Origin: Bacteroidales bacterium UBA4814
GTDB lineage: Bacteria > Bacteroidota > Bacteroidia > Bacteroidales > UBA7960
DNA: 64,000 nucleotides
Reading direction: 5' to 3'
NCBI GenBank assembly: GCA_002402465.1
Contig: DHFW01000030.1
Span: 82,604-146,603, forward strand
The notes below the pieces were generated by a model. The model was not told the DNA's origin. It was given only the letters and a program-made list of their open reading frames with translations, and did no database searches. Shown in pieces: positions 45,899 through 53,959 of the stretch; within the stretch, counting starts at the first letter, position 1, and every line of letters starts with the position of its first letter. A program made the position numbers and the translations under genes.

Positions 45899-46465
45899 TT
45901 GGCAAAAGGGGATTATACAGATCAGGAACTTATTGAAGGCTGCCTGAAGGGCAAAAGAAAGTTTCAGGAACTGCTTTACAGGCAGTTTTATGCCTTTGCC
46001 ATGTCGGTGAGCCTGCGGTATGCCCCCTCGCGCGAAGATGCCCTGGAGGTTATCAACGATAGCTTTTTCAAGGTGTTCAGCAACCTGGAAAGCTACCAAC
46101 ACGATAAGCCCTTCAAAACCTGGTTCAGGCGCATCCTGGTGAATACTTCCCTGGACCATTACCGGAGCAATAAAAGGCTCGCACTTTTCAGGGAGGACGA
46201 ACCCGAAGTGTTGGAAACCATGATAGAACCGGCCTTCGAGAGCGATTTGAGCGCCGAAGAGATTCTTAGGCTGTTTGAAAGGCTGCCCGATCTGTACCGC
46301 CTTATTTTTAACCTCTACGAAGTGGAGGGTTATAACCATGAGGAAATTGCCGGATTGCTCGATGTTTCGCCCGGCACCTCGCGCTCGCACCTGAGCCGGG
46401 CCAAAAAAATGCTCAGGGAGTTGTATGTTGAAAAGATTTTAAACAAACGCCATGAAGCCGTTTGA
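45899..46465 (+). CDS. ECF-type RNA polymerase sigma factor
   Basis: The 188-residue protein has region 2 (about 20-90: LYRQFYAFAMSVSLRYAPSREDALEVINDSFFKVF and KTWFRRILVN) and region 4 (about 125-180: LPDLYRLIFNLYEVEGYNHEEIAGLLDVSPGTSRSHLSRAKKML, given here as the span of conserved blocks). It has no region 3, as usual for ECF factors. No ATG lies between the upstream stop (45869) and the conserved part, so the start is the TTG at 45899, about 23 bases after a -7 element. It overlaps the next gene by 14 bases, which suggests that the next product controls it. Confidence 0.93.
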   Translation: MAKGDYTDQELIEGCLKGKRKFQELLYRQFYAFAMSVSLRYAPSREDALEVINDSFFKVFSNLESYQHDKPFKTWFRRILVNTSLDHYRSNKRLALFREDEPEVLETMIEPAFESDLSAEEILRLFERLPDLYRLIFNLYEVEGYNHEEIAGLLDVSPGTSRSHLSRAKKMLRELYVEKILNKRHEAV

Positions 46466-47762
46466 CGATCAGTTTGCCGACAACGTGCGCAAGGCTTTCG
46501 ACGCCTTCCACGAAGAGATGCCTCCTGAGGCCTGGGATGCCATGAATGCCCGCCTCGACGGGCAAGGCAAGGCCCGTGTGGTGGCTCTGTGGCCTTTTCT
46601 GGCAAAAGCCGCCGGGGTGGCCTTGCTGGTGGGCCTGTCGGTATTTGGTTTTGTGCATATTAGCGAGACCTCGCAAACGCCCGTTTTGGCTGAGCAGCCA
46701 AAAGCAGAAGGCAGTTCTGATGAGGCATCGGCCGGGCCTGTTATGGAAGCCACCGATGCCGAAACCGCAACTCTTTTCCCCGAAAGGGAAACAACGCCAG
46801 TTACCGACCCGGCCACTATTGAAACTGCTGCTGTCAGCCCGCAATATGCCCAGGCACCTCCATCGCAAAGCATTCCTATGCAAGCTGAGGCTGGCATAGA
46901 TTCATTATTAATCACCGAACCTGAAGCTACGGGATTGGCTGCTGAGCTGCTAGCTGAAGCGCCAGAATTTGAGGAAACCGAGCCCGAAGTGCCCACGCTG
47001 GCCTTGCGTCCGGCCGCAGATCCAGGCCAGGTAACGGGGCAGATTCCCGCTTCGCGCAGGCCTGCACAGCCCCTTGACCCTGAAGAGCGCGCTGACCAAA
47101 GGCGGCTTTCATGGGGAGTGACCGCCGGCTCCATGTTGGCTTTCGCCGAAAACAGGGTGTCTGACATGCCGGGATATGCTGCCGGGGTGCTGGCCGAATA
47201 CGCCATCTCAGATAATGTCAGTCTTTCGTCGGGTGGGGTGTTTACTTACCATCAGTTTGAGTTGATCAACTTTGCTCAGCCTCAGTTTTCCGCTGATTAC
47301 CTGTCCTCTTTAGGGAGTTTATCAGATGTGAATATAACAGGGAACAACCATTACGAAATGCTGGCACTTGAGATTCCGCTCAATGCGCAATTCAACCTGA
47401 TGGAAACAGGCAGGGGTAACCTCTATCTTGGCGTAGGGCTCTCTTCTCTGGTGTATTTGCAGCAGCGCTTCACTGGCACAAATACCGCTTTTTACGAGGA
47501 AAGCTTCTTTAACGATGCCACTGGTAACTACGAGCTGCATTATGCCACATCAACCTTTATGGTGGATGAAGAATATGCACCATTCAGCCGCTTCGACTTC
47601 GGCCGGCTGTTCAATCTTTCGCTGGGCTATGTGATCAAACGCGAAAAAAGTGCGGTGGTGATTGAGCCTTTTATGAAACTACCCGTAGGAACTTTAACCA
47701 GCCGGGACATAAGTTTGGGTATGGGTGGTGTTTCCCTTAAGTATCGTTTTTCAGGCAATTAG
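46452..47762 (+). CDS. Membrane-anchored protein with C-terminal outer-membrane-type barrel, putative anti-sigma partner
   Basis: The 436-residue protein has a cytoplasmic N-terminus of about 45 residues (MKPFDDQFADNVRKAF, MPPEAWDAMNARL), one membrane helix (about 46-69: FLAKAAGVALLVGLSVFGF), an acidic Pro/Ala/Glu-rich linker (about 75-215) and a beta-rich C-terminal domain (about 218-436) with PorT/outer-membrane barrel features, including FDFGRLFNLSLGYVIKRE. It overlaps the sigma gene by 14 bases. The layout is known in this phylum next to ECF sigma genes; I infer an anti-sigma or sensor role. One chain joining an inner-membrane helix to a barrel would have to span the periplasm. Confidence 0.75.
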   Translation: MKPFDDQFADNVRKAFDAFHEEMPPEAWDAMNARLDGQGKARVVALWPFLAKAAGVALLVGLSVFGFVHISETSQTPVLAEQPKAEGSSDEASAGPVMEATDAETATLFPERETTPVTDPATIETAAVSPQYAQAPPSQSIPMQAEAGIDSLLITEPEATGLAAELLAEAPEFEETEPEVPTLALRPAADPGQVTGQIPASRRPAQPLDPEERADQRRLSWGVTAGSMLAFAENRVSDMPGYAAGVLAEYAISDNVSLSSGGVFTYHQFELINFAQPQFSADYLSSLGSLSDVNITGNNHYEMLALEIPLNAQFNLMETGRGNLYLGVGLSSLVYLQQRFTGTNTAFYEESFFNDATGNYELHYATSTFMVDEEYAPFSRFDFGRLFNLSLGYVIKREKSAVVIEPFMKLPVGTLTSRDISLGMGGVSLKYRFSGN

Positions 47763-47807
47763 ATTTTATGCATGAAAATTCCGATATTTGCATGAATACT
47801 CCTCTTC

Positions 47808-48875
47808 ATGGCAAATAACCGGAAAAAAAGATCGCGCAAATCAGGATTGCCGCCCGGCACCCTGATGCATATTGGTGATCAGAAGCTCGAAAGTTCAAAA
47901 ATCTCCTTCATTCAATACAACGAAACTCTTTTCTCAGAAGCATCTGCAGAGTCTATTGAGCAATGCGCTGAGTCAATTAAGCATCATAAAGGTGTTACCT
48001 GGATCAACATTGATGGCGTGCATGATGTGGCGCTGATTGAGAAAACCGGTGAGCTTTTTGGCATTCACCCGCTGGTTCTTGAAGATATAATGAACACCGA
48101 GCAGCGGCCAAAAATGGAGGAGCACCAGAACTTTCTTTTCTTTTCATTGAAAATGCTTTCCTTTCAGGGGAATGGCCGAAATCTTAACGTTGAGCAACTG
48201 AGTATACTTTTGGGCAATGGTCTGGTTATTACCTTTCAGGAAAGCCCCGGTGATGTTTTTGAACCTTTGCGCGAAAGAATTAGGCAAGGAAAAGGCCGCA
48301 TCAGAAAGCAAAAGGCCGATTACCTTGTTTATGCCCTTATCGATGCCGTGATCGATAATTTCTTTACCATACTGGAAAGCTTTGGAGAAGAGTTGGAGGA
48401 ACTTGAGGACCTGGTGTTGAATGGCACCACCAGCGAAACGGCCAGCCGCATTCATGCCCTGAAAAAACAACTGCTGGTGGTGAGAAGGGCAGCCTGGCCC
48501 CTTCGTGAGCTGGTCAATAATTTCGAGAAGAGTGAGTCGGTCTGGCTCCAGAAATCAACCAGAATATTTCTTCGCGATGTGTATGATCATACCATCCAGA
48601 TCATCGACAGCATTGAAATTTCACGCGAAGTAATTTCCGGACTTCTAGATATTTACCTCAGTAGTCTCAGCAATCGCACAAACGAAGTGATGAAAGTGCT
48701 GACCATTGTGGCCACCATTTTTATTCCATTAACTTTCATTGCGGGTGTGTATGGAATGAATTTCGAATACATGCCCGAACTGGCCTGGAAATGGGGCTAC
48801 CCGGCTGCAATGGTATTTATGCTTATGGCCGCCTTAGGCATGCTTTGGTTTTTCAGGCGAAAAAAATGGCTTTGA
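47808..48875 (+). CDS. corA: CorA-family Mg2+/Co2+ transporter
   Basis: The 355-residue protein has the CorA layout: an alpha/beta cytoplasmic funnel (about 1-250), long stalk helices and two C-terminal membrane helices (about 295-315 and 325-347). The signature YGMNF (GMN) lies between them after FIPLTFIAGV. It moves Mg2+ (or Co2+, Ni2+) inward down the membrane potential. A basic N-terminal lead (NRKKRSRKS) precedes the fold. It stands alone with no operon partner. Confidence 0.95.
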   Translation: MANNRKKRSRKSGLPPGTLMHIGDQKLESSKISFIQYNETLFSEASAESIEQCAESIKHHKGVTWINIDGVHDVALIEKTGELFGIHPLVLEDIMNTEQRPKMEEHQNFLFFSLKMLSFQGNGRNLNVEQLSILLGNGLVITFQESPGDVFEPLRERIRQGKGRIRKQKADYLVYALIDAVIDNFFTILESFGEELEELEDLVLNGTTSETASRIHALKKQLLVVRRAAWPLRELVNNFEKSESVWLQKSTRIFLRDVYDHTIQIIDSIEISREVISGLLDIYLSSLSNRTNEVMKVLTIVATIFIPLTFIAGVYGMNFEYMPELAWKWGYPAAMVFMLMAALGMLWFFRRKKWL

Positions 48876-48902
48876 TCATTGCAATAATTTCCTGTTACCC
48901 TT

Positions 48903-51900
48903 ATGAAACTACTTTCCAGATTACCCGTTTTTTTTATTGTTTTCTTAAGCCTGAATGCTGCTTATGGTCAACCTGGCAGCGGGGGACAAGATGCTGACAA
49001 GCGCAATCTTTCCATAAGCACAGCACCTGTTTTTTCTCATCCTGCCGGTTTTTATACTTCAAACTTTGAGCTTGGTATTAGCACCCCGCAAACCGGCGAG
49101 TATATCTATACGGTAAGCGCTCCGGGTTATGAAAGCGTTTCCGGCTGCGTAAGCATCACCGATAGTGACCTGGAGGTTATTGTTACCCTTGGCGGGAAAG
49201 CTAACTCAAATCAAGCCGAGAAAAGTAATTTTTCAAAAGAAGTATATAATGTCACTTTCAGGGTAAATACGACTGGCTCAAATGTGGTGCCCGGCGACCT
49301 TGTTTATATGAGCGGCAACATGGTTCAGCTCAACTGGCCGGAACCCGGCACCAACCCCGATTTGCTTATGACGCCCGAAGCGGTTGGTTCGCCATATTAT
49401 GTGCTCAGTTTTGAGCTGGAGGCCGGAGAATACCAGTACAAATATTTCCGAAACCAGGGCTGGGGCGATGGGGAGTGGGGCGGCGAACCTAACCGTGTGG
49501 TTAATGTTGGCGGTAACATGATTGTCAACGATGTATACGGTGACATTGATCCACCTTTGCCGCTTTTCAAGGTGACTTTCTTTGTGCAAGATGAACAGGG
49601 AAGCACTGTTTCTGATGCCACTATTACCTTCGATGGGGTAGAATATGAGCCTGGCCATTACGTTTTCGAAAATCTTTTGCCTGCTGCCATGATTCGTTAT
49701 ACTACTGATGGTAGCATTCCAACCGAGGACAGTCCTCTGTTTGAGGAGGGAATTTTTATTACCAGTCGTGCAGGCGATCCCAACATTATTTCACTCATCC
49801 CAACCAATAATATTGGTGGCGGCTCTGAGGCCTGGCAGCCCCCTGCCGGCGAAGTTTTCAAGTTCAACACCATTCGTGCCCGCGCTTTTGCCCCGCGTAT
49901 GGAACCCAGCCAAACAGTTTCGTCATCCTATATTGTTGACACGGCGGGTGCCAGCCGTTTTTCCATGCCTGTGGTTTCGGTGCTAGCCAGTAATGGTGCA
50001 TTCTTCGATCAGGATACGGGCATTTATGTGTACGGCAACAACAACAATTACTTTCAGGAAGGTGAAGAATGGGAGCGTCTGGTGCATCTCGAGTTTTTTG
50101 AGGAGGATGGCAACCTGGCCTTCGCCCAAAACCTGGGTGTGCGAACCCATGGCGGCACCACCCGCAACCGTCCACGAAAAACACTGCGCTTCTATGCCCG
50201 GGGCGAGTACGGTGAGTCCTGGGTAAACTACCAGTTTTTTAATGACAAGCCCATATATCAGTTCAAGCGCTTTTTGCTGCGTAACAGTGGCAACGACTGG
50301 GATCAGGCCATCTTTCGCGATGCTTTCATGCAGTCGCTCATTAAAGATGTGACCCGCCTTGACCTGCAGTATTCTCGACCAGTTGTGGTTTTTCTCAACG
50401 GTGAATACTGGGGTGTGCACAATGTGCGCGACCGCTTCGACAGCCGTTTTATTGAAACCCATTATGGCTTGGGGGAGCTGGAATACGCCATGCTCGAAAA
50501 CAATGCCGTATTCGATAACGGAAATCCTGATGGCGTAGCGCACTACCAGGAGATGCTTTCCTTTTTGCAAAGCAACAGCATGAATGTGGCCGCCAACTAT
50601 GCTGCCCTGCAAACCCGCATGGACGTGGAAAGCTTTGTGGATCACCAGGTGGCCGAAATCTATTTTATGAACACCGACTGGCCCGGCAATAATTTGCAAT
50701 ACTGGCGGAAAATGACACCTGCCTATCAGCCTGATGCACCTTATGGGCATGATGGGCGCTGGCGCTGGATGATCAAGGATACCGACTTTGGGTTTGGACT
50801 AAACTTCGGCTATGTGCCGGGTGTGAATGAAGGTCCCGCCCACAACACCCTGGCATTTGCCCTGGCAACCAACGGACCGAGTTGGCCCAATCCGGCATGG
50901 TCCACCTTTATTTTTCGCCGGCTTGTTGAAAACCAGCAGTTTCGGTTTCATCTGATCAACCGGTTTTGCGACCTTTTCAATACCGTTTTTAAAGAAGATT
51001 ATGTGTTGGCCCGCCTCGAGGAGCACCGTCAGATTTATCTGCCCGAAATGGAAGAGCACATCCATCGCTGGAGGATCCCCAATTCGGTCAATAACTGGCA
51101 GGAGCAGGTAAACCGCATGGCCAACTTTGCTGAGCAAAGGCCTGGTTATCTTAAAGATTATATCAGAAGCCAGTTTGGCCTGGGCGAAATGGCCAGCATT
51201 ACGGTAAGCACTTCCAGTGAGACCCAGGGCGGGGTTCGTTTAAATCGCCTGCAGCCTGGGCAAATTTCGTATCCCTTCACAGGTTCTTACTTTAAAAATG
51301 TCCCCATTGAAGTGGAGGCGGTGCCCAGACCCGGCTTCCGTTTCAGCCACTGGGAAGGCCTGCCTGCAGGAACGCCCTCCCTGGCTACCATCAATCTTAC
51401 CAAAGACACCAGCATTGTGGCCTGGTTTTCCAACTCATTGATTCATTACTGGCACTTCAACAATCTGCCCGACGAAGTTTTTGTAACGGTTGCTTCTGAT
51501 TTCTCGCTCACCGATGGGGCCCTGATTACCTACCCCGGAACAGGCGATGGTTACTTGGATCGTACCGACGGTACTTTGCTTAATGCCAATATGAGCGCCC
51601 CGGCAGGCTATGGCCTGCGCGTGAGGAATCCATCCAATACCCGTGAATTGATTATTGAAGCCCCTTCCACAGGCTATCGCGAACTGCAGCTTTCTTTTGC
51701 CGTGCACCGCACCAACAATGGCGCCCAGACACAAGAACTGTACTACTCGGCCGATGGTGGCCAAAACTGGACACAAATCGGTGAGGCTTACGATATTTTC
51801 CTCGATTATACGGTCAAAAGCTTTGACCTGAGCGGTATCGAAGCCCTCAACAACAATCCCCTGCTTCAGTTCAGGATTCTTTTTACCGGCGAAGCCGCCG

Positions 51901-53027
51901 CAGGCACCTCAGGCAACAACCGCTTCGATAATATTGCGCTTACGGGCGTAGCCGCTACCCTCACCCTAAACACCCAGAATCCTCCGCCGGCGGTGCTCAA
52001 TGAGTACTATCCGGGTTATGCTTTCAGTGTTTCGGGCGGTGCGCCACCCTTCACCTATACCGTGGTGGCAGGCAGCCTGCCCCAGGGCATGACGCTTGGC
52101 ACAAACGGGCTGCTTTCGGGCACACCATCCGAGGCAGGCAGCTTTGCATTTACCGTGGGCGTAAGCGATCAGCAGGGAGCTTCCCACGCCCACAATTATG
52201 TGCTGGTCGTTAGCGATAAAGCTCTGGTGCATTACTGGCACTTCAATAACCTTCCCGATGAGGTGTTTACCAATGTGCCATCTGATATTTCCCTTGCGGG
52301 GAATGCCAGCATCACCTATCCCGGAACAGGAGATGGCTACATGGACCGCACCGATGGCAGCCTGCTCAATGCCCGCAACAACGAACCCGCCGGGTTTGGC
52401 CTGCGCGTGCGAAACCCTTCCAATACCCGTGAAATGATAATAAATGCACCTTCAACGGGCTACTCTGACCTGAAGCTCTCTTTTGCGGTCCATAGGACCA
52501 ACAATGGTGCGCAGCAACAGGAACTGTATTATTCGACTGATGCCGGAAACAACTGGACGCAAATTGGTTCAGCCTACGCAATCAGCGAGGTCTATGAATT
52601 TAAAAGCTTTGATCTGACGGGATTATCAGGAGTAAACAACAATCCCCAACTCAGATTCAGGATATTATTTACCGGTGAGGCCGCCGCGGGTAGCTCAGGC
52701 AACAACCGCTTCGACAATATTGCCCTCGAGGGGGTCTCTTCCTCGGTGGATATACCTGAACCCGAAGAGTATATTCGTAGTTTCCAGAATTTCCCAAACC
52801 CTTTCGGGGAAAGGACTACCATCCCTTTTGAAGTTTTTCAGGCTGGCCAGGTAAGAGTGGTGGTTTTTGATGCGCATGGAAGGCAGGTTAGCCTGCTGCT
52901 CGATCAGGCAATGGAACCCGGCCGTCACGAATTGCAATTTGATGCAGCCGGATTGCCCCGGGGTGTTTACTTTTACAGGATAATTTCCGGGCAGAGCGTG
53001 GCCTCTCGTCCTATGCTTAAAATCTGA
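48903..53027 (+). CDS. Large T9SS-secreted CotH-kinase-family surface protein
   Basis: The 1374-residue protein has a signal peptide (residues 1-22, ending AAYG). Beta domains follow, one with a starch-binding-like YQYKYFRNQGWG segment; a CotH-kinase domain lies at about 330-740 (VRTHGGTTRNRPRKTLRFYA, RFLLRNSGNDWDQAIFRDAF, WRWMIKDTDFGFGL). The C half holds two copies of a 173-residue module (from 51438 and 52224, starting HYWHFNNLPDEVF) around an Ig-like putative domain (PPFTYTVVAGSLPQGMTL). It ends with a T9SS sorting domain (NFPNPFGERTTIPFEV to SRPMLKI). CotH domains are atypical kinases in spore coats; the role in surface proteins is unknown. Confidence 0.9.
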   Translation: MKLLSRLPVFFIVFLSLNAAYGQPGSGGQDADKRNLSISTAPVFSHPAGFYTSNFELGISTPQTGEYIYTVSAPGYESVSGCVSITDSDLEVIVTLGGKANSNQAEKSNFSKEVYNVTFRVNTTGSNVVPGDLVYMSGNMVQLNWPEPGTNPDLLMTPEAVGSPYYVLSFELEAGEYQYKYFRNQGWGDGEWGGEPNRVVNVGGNMIVNDVYGDIDPPLPLFKVTFFVQDEQGSTVSDATITFDGVEYEPGHYVFENLLPAAMIRYTTDGSIPTEDSPLFEEGIFITSRAGDPNIISLIPTNNIGGGSEAWQPPAGEVFKFNTIRARAFAPRMEPSQTVSSSYIVDTAGASRFSMPVVSVLASNGAFFDQDTGIYVYGNNNNYFQEGEEWERLVHLEFFEEDGNLAFAQNLGVRTHGGTTRNRPRKTLRFYARGEYGESWVNYQFFNDKPIYQFKRFLLRNSGNDWDQAIFRDAFMQSLIKDVTRLDLQYSRPVVVFLNGEYWGVHNVRDRFDSRFIETHYGLGELEYAMLENNAVFDNGNPDGVAHYQEMLSFLQSNSMNVAANYAALQTRMDVESFVDHQVAEIYFMNTDWPGNNLQYWRKMTPAYQPDAPYGHDGRWRWMIKDTDFGFGLNFGYVPGVNEGPAHNTLAFALATNGPSWPNPAWSTFIFRRLVENQQFRFHLINRFCDLFNTVFKEDYVLARLEEHRQIYLPEMEEHIHRWRIPNSVNNWQEQVNRMANFAEQRPGYLKDYIRSQFGLGEMASITVSTSSETQGGVRLNRLQPGQISYPFTGSYFKNVPIEVEAVPRPGFRFSHWEGLPAGTPSLATINLTKDTSIVAWFSNSLIHYWHFNNLPDEVFVTVASDFSLTDGALITYPGTGDGYLDRTDGTLLNANMSAPAGYGLRVRNPSNTRELIIEAPSTGYRELQLSFAVHRTNNGAQTQELYYSADGGQNWTQIGEAYDIFLDYTVKSFDLSGIEALNNNPLLQFRILFTGEAAAGTSGNNRFDNIALTGVAATLTLNTQNPPPAVLNEYYPGYAFSVSGGAPPFTYTVVAGSLPQGMTLGTNGLLSGTPSEAGSFAFTVGVSDQQGASHAHNYVLVVSDKALVHYWHFNNLPDEVFTNVPSDISLAGNASITYPGTGDGYMDRTDGSLLNARNNEPAGFGLRVRNPSNTREMIINAPSTGYSDLKLSFAVHRTNNGAQQQELYYSTDAGNNWTQIGSAYAISEVYEFKSFDLTGLSGVNNNPQLRFRILFTGEAAAGSSGNNRFDNIALEGVSSSVDIPEPEEYIRSFQNFPNPFGERTTIPFEVFQAGQVRVVVFDAHGRQVSLLLDQAMEPGRHELQFDAAGLPRGVYFYRIISGQSVASRPMLKI

Positions 53028-53052
53028 TTAGTATATTTATAAATTTTCAATT

Positions 53053-53898
53053 ATGAGTGAAAACATCATTGTAAAAAAATATTCCGGAGAGGAGGTAACC
53101 TTTTCACGCGAGAAGCTGGATCGGTCGCTTGAACGCTCTGGTGCAAGCCAGGAAATCATTGACAAAGTGTATAATGAATTAAAAGGCTACCTGTTCGACG
53201 GCATCACAACTTCGCAGATCTACCGCCGTGCTTTTCAAATTCTACGCAAGCTGAAACGGAGCACAGCTGCACGCTACAGCCTTCGCAAAGGTATTATGGA
53301 GTTGGGGCCCTCCGGCTACCCTTTCGAGCAAATTGTGGGTGCCGTGATTCATCACATGGGTTATGAAACCCAGGTAAGCCAGATTGTGCAGGGGCATTGT
53401 GTTTCGCATGAGCTCGATGTGGTGGCTCGCAACGGCAAAGAACTTTTTATGGTCGAATGCAAATTTTACAACAGTCAGGGCAAAAACTGCAACGTGCAGG
53501 TGCCATTATATATTCACTCGCGATTTAACGACGTGAAAAAAACATGGGAGAAAGACCCGGCCAATCGGGGACTGAAATTCTCGGGCTGGGTGGTTACCAA
53601 CACCCGCTTTACCAGCGATGCCATTGACTACGGCAAATGCGCCGGCCTCAACATGATTAGCTGGGACTATCCCCGCGGAAAAAGCCTCAAGGAAATGGTG
53701 GAGAAGTCAGGTCTTTTTCCGATAACAGTCCTTACCTCGCTTACACGAAAACAAAAGGAAATACTTTTGCAGCACAATGTGGTGCTCTGCCGCCAGTTGC
53801 TCGAGAAGCCTGAAGCCTTTGGCAGGCTTGGCCTGAGCCAGAAAATGCAGGAAAAAGTGCTTTCTGAAGCCAAAGATCTTTGTGCAGATCAGGACTGA
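53053..53898 (+). CDS. ATP-cone domain fused to Mrr-type restriction endonuclease
   Basis: The 281-residue protein starts with an ATP-cone (about 5-95: IIVKKYSGEEVTFSREKL to ARYSLRKGIMELG), the nucleotide-sensing module of ribonucleotide reductase and NrdR. A PD-(D/E)xK nuclease follows (about 88-215): GAVIHHMGYETQ as the lead helix, then Asp122 in SHELDVVARNG and Glu135-Cys-Lys137 in FMVECKFYN, the Mrr-like active site. The C-terminal about 65 residues form a helical part with TRKQKEILLQHNVVLCRQLLE split into conserved blocks. The role is inferred to be DNA cleavage gated by ATP/dATP. It lies 25 bases after the CotH gene with no methyltransferase beside it. Confidence 0.88.
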   Translation: MSENIIVKKYSGEEVTFSREKLDRSLERSGASQEIIDKVYNELKGYLFDGITTSQIYRRAFQILRKLKRSTAARYSLRKGIMELGPSGYPFEQIVGAVIHHMGYETQVSQIVQGHCVSHELDVVARNGKELFMVECKFYNSQGKNCNVQVPLYIHSRFNDVKKTWEKDPANRGLKFSGWVVTNTRFTSDAIDYGKCAGLNMISWDYPRGKSLKEMVEKSGLFPITVLTSLTRKQKEILLQHNVVLCRQLLEKPEAFGRLGLSQKMQEKVLSEAKDLCADQD

Positions 53899-53959
53899 TT
53901 TCTGTAAAATACTTTTTCGTTTGTTGTAATTTAGAAGAAAATTTAAATACTTCGTTCCG

